Below are positions 6,004 to 6,110 of a stretch of DNA of 6,110 bases, in pieces. The notes beneath the pieces are model-generated. The model saw only the letters and a program-made list of their open reading frames with translations. It searched no databases and was not told the DNA's origin. The first letter of the stretch is position 1; the number at the start of each line of letters is the position of its first letter. The DNA comes from Thermoanaerobaculia bacterium (lineage in GTDB: Bacteria > Acidobacteriota > Thermoanaerobaculia > Gp7-AA8): the NCBI GenBank assembly GCA_023700825.1, contig JAMPYE010000283.1:1-6110 (forward strand). The letters are read 5' to 3'. A program made the position numbers and the translations under genes.

Positions 6004-6110
6004 TTAAGCGGCCCGCTCGCGATCAAGTAGTTCGGCTCGCGCCTGCTGCGGGGTGCGGTAGTCGTGACGCTCGACGAGCCACTTGCGGTTGTAGGTTTCT
6101 CGGAACTCCA
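6004..6110 (-). CDS. IS3-family transposase OrfB (integrase core), C-terminal 34 residues
   Basis: The minus-strand frame enters from the right edge and stops at TAA (6004-6006). The visible residues include ETYNRKWLVERHDYRTPQQA, followed by RAELLDRERAA. This is the characteristic C-terminus of IS3-family OrfB proteins: after the last catalytic Glu of the DDE integrase core comes a Tyr-Asn and W-L-x-E-R-H-x-Y/F-R-T-P motif. The DDE residues themselves are beyond the window, so activity and any OrfA-OrfB frameshift cannot be judged. Its stop lies 40 bp from the outer edge of the inverted repeat, the usual compact layout. Subgroup not assigned. Confidence 0.85.
   Translation of the reverse strand, partial: EFRETYNRKWLVERHDYRTPQQARAELLDRERAA

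Larger units (their letters stand above)
5964..6110 (-). mobile_element. IS3-family insertion sequence, right end only
   Basis: The window's right edge holds the 3' end of an IS3-like element on the minus strand: the transposase C-terminus, a stop at 6004-6006, about 12 nt of spacer, then a terminal inverted repeat. Read inwards from the junction the repeat begins TGTAGCGCCCCCGATTCCGT and continues GGACAGTT. IS3-family elements start with 5'-TG and end with CA-3', which sets the boundary at 5964 to within a few bases. The rest of the element, its left end and any 3-4 bp target duplication lie outside the window. Confidence 0.75.

Overview
The window is GC-rich bacterial DNA. Most of its coding is on the minus strand. 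Base composition, a large secreted beta-propeller-like protein, a YfhO-type membrane glycosyltransferase and a DUF1648 membrane protein would suit an uncultured Acidobacteriota-like or similar soil or sediment Gram-negative lineage. That placement is inference from gene style only; no marker gene is present.

Layout from left to right: (1) 1-1829, minus strand, is most of a polytopic YfhO-family membrane protein. It runs off the left edge, has no stop inside the window and no ATG near its N-terminus. (2) 1830-2126 is a non-coding divergent intergenic region. (3) 2127-2264, plus strand, is a 45-residue Lys/Gln/His-rich small protein with a GTG start and a good Shine-Dalgarno. (4) 2265-2369 is a convergent gap with two short GC-rich hairpins. 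(5) 2370-4685, minus strand, is a 771-residue secreted protein with a signal peptide, repeated beta-propeller-like blades and a CARDB/DUF11-like C-terminal domain. (6) 4686-4831 is a spacer with two perfect small hairpins. (7) 4832-5329, minus strand, is a four-helix DUF1648 protein with a clear Shine-Dalgarno. (8) 5343-5963 is about 620 bp with no convincing gene. (9) 5964-6110 is the end of an IS3-family insertion sequence: terminal inverted repeat plus the last 34 codons of its transposase, minus strand.

The genes do not form an obvious pathway. YfhO (polyprenyl-phosphate-linked sugar transfer at the outer face of the membrane), the exported propeller protein and the DUF1648 membrane protein all point to the cell envelope. 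Only the last two could plausibly share a transcript, and a 146-bp spacer with hairpins lies between them. I found no CRISPR array, toxin-antitoxin pair, defence island, rRNA or tRNA, and no convincing new multi-gene system. The points most worth a second look are the small Lys-rich gene, the non-ATG start of the YfhO gene, and a recurring 7-mer (GCCTAAC).
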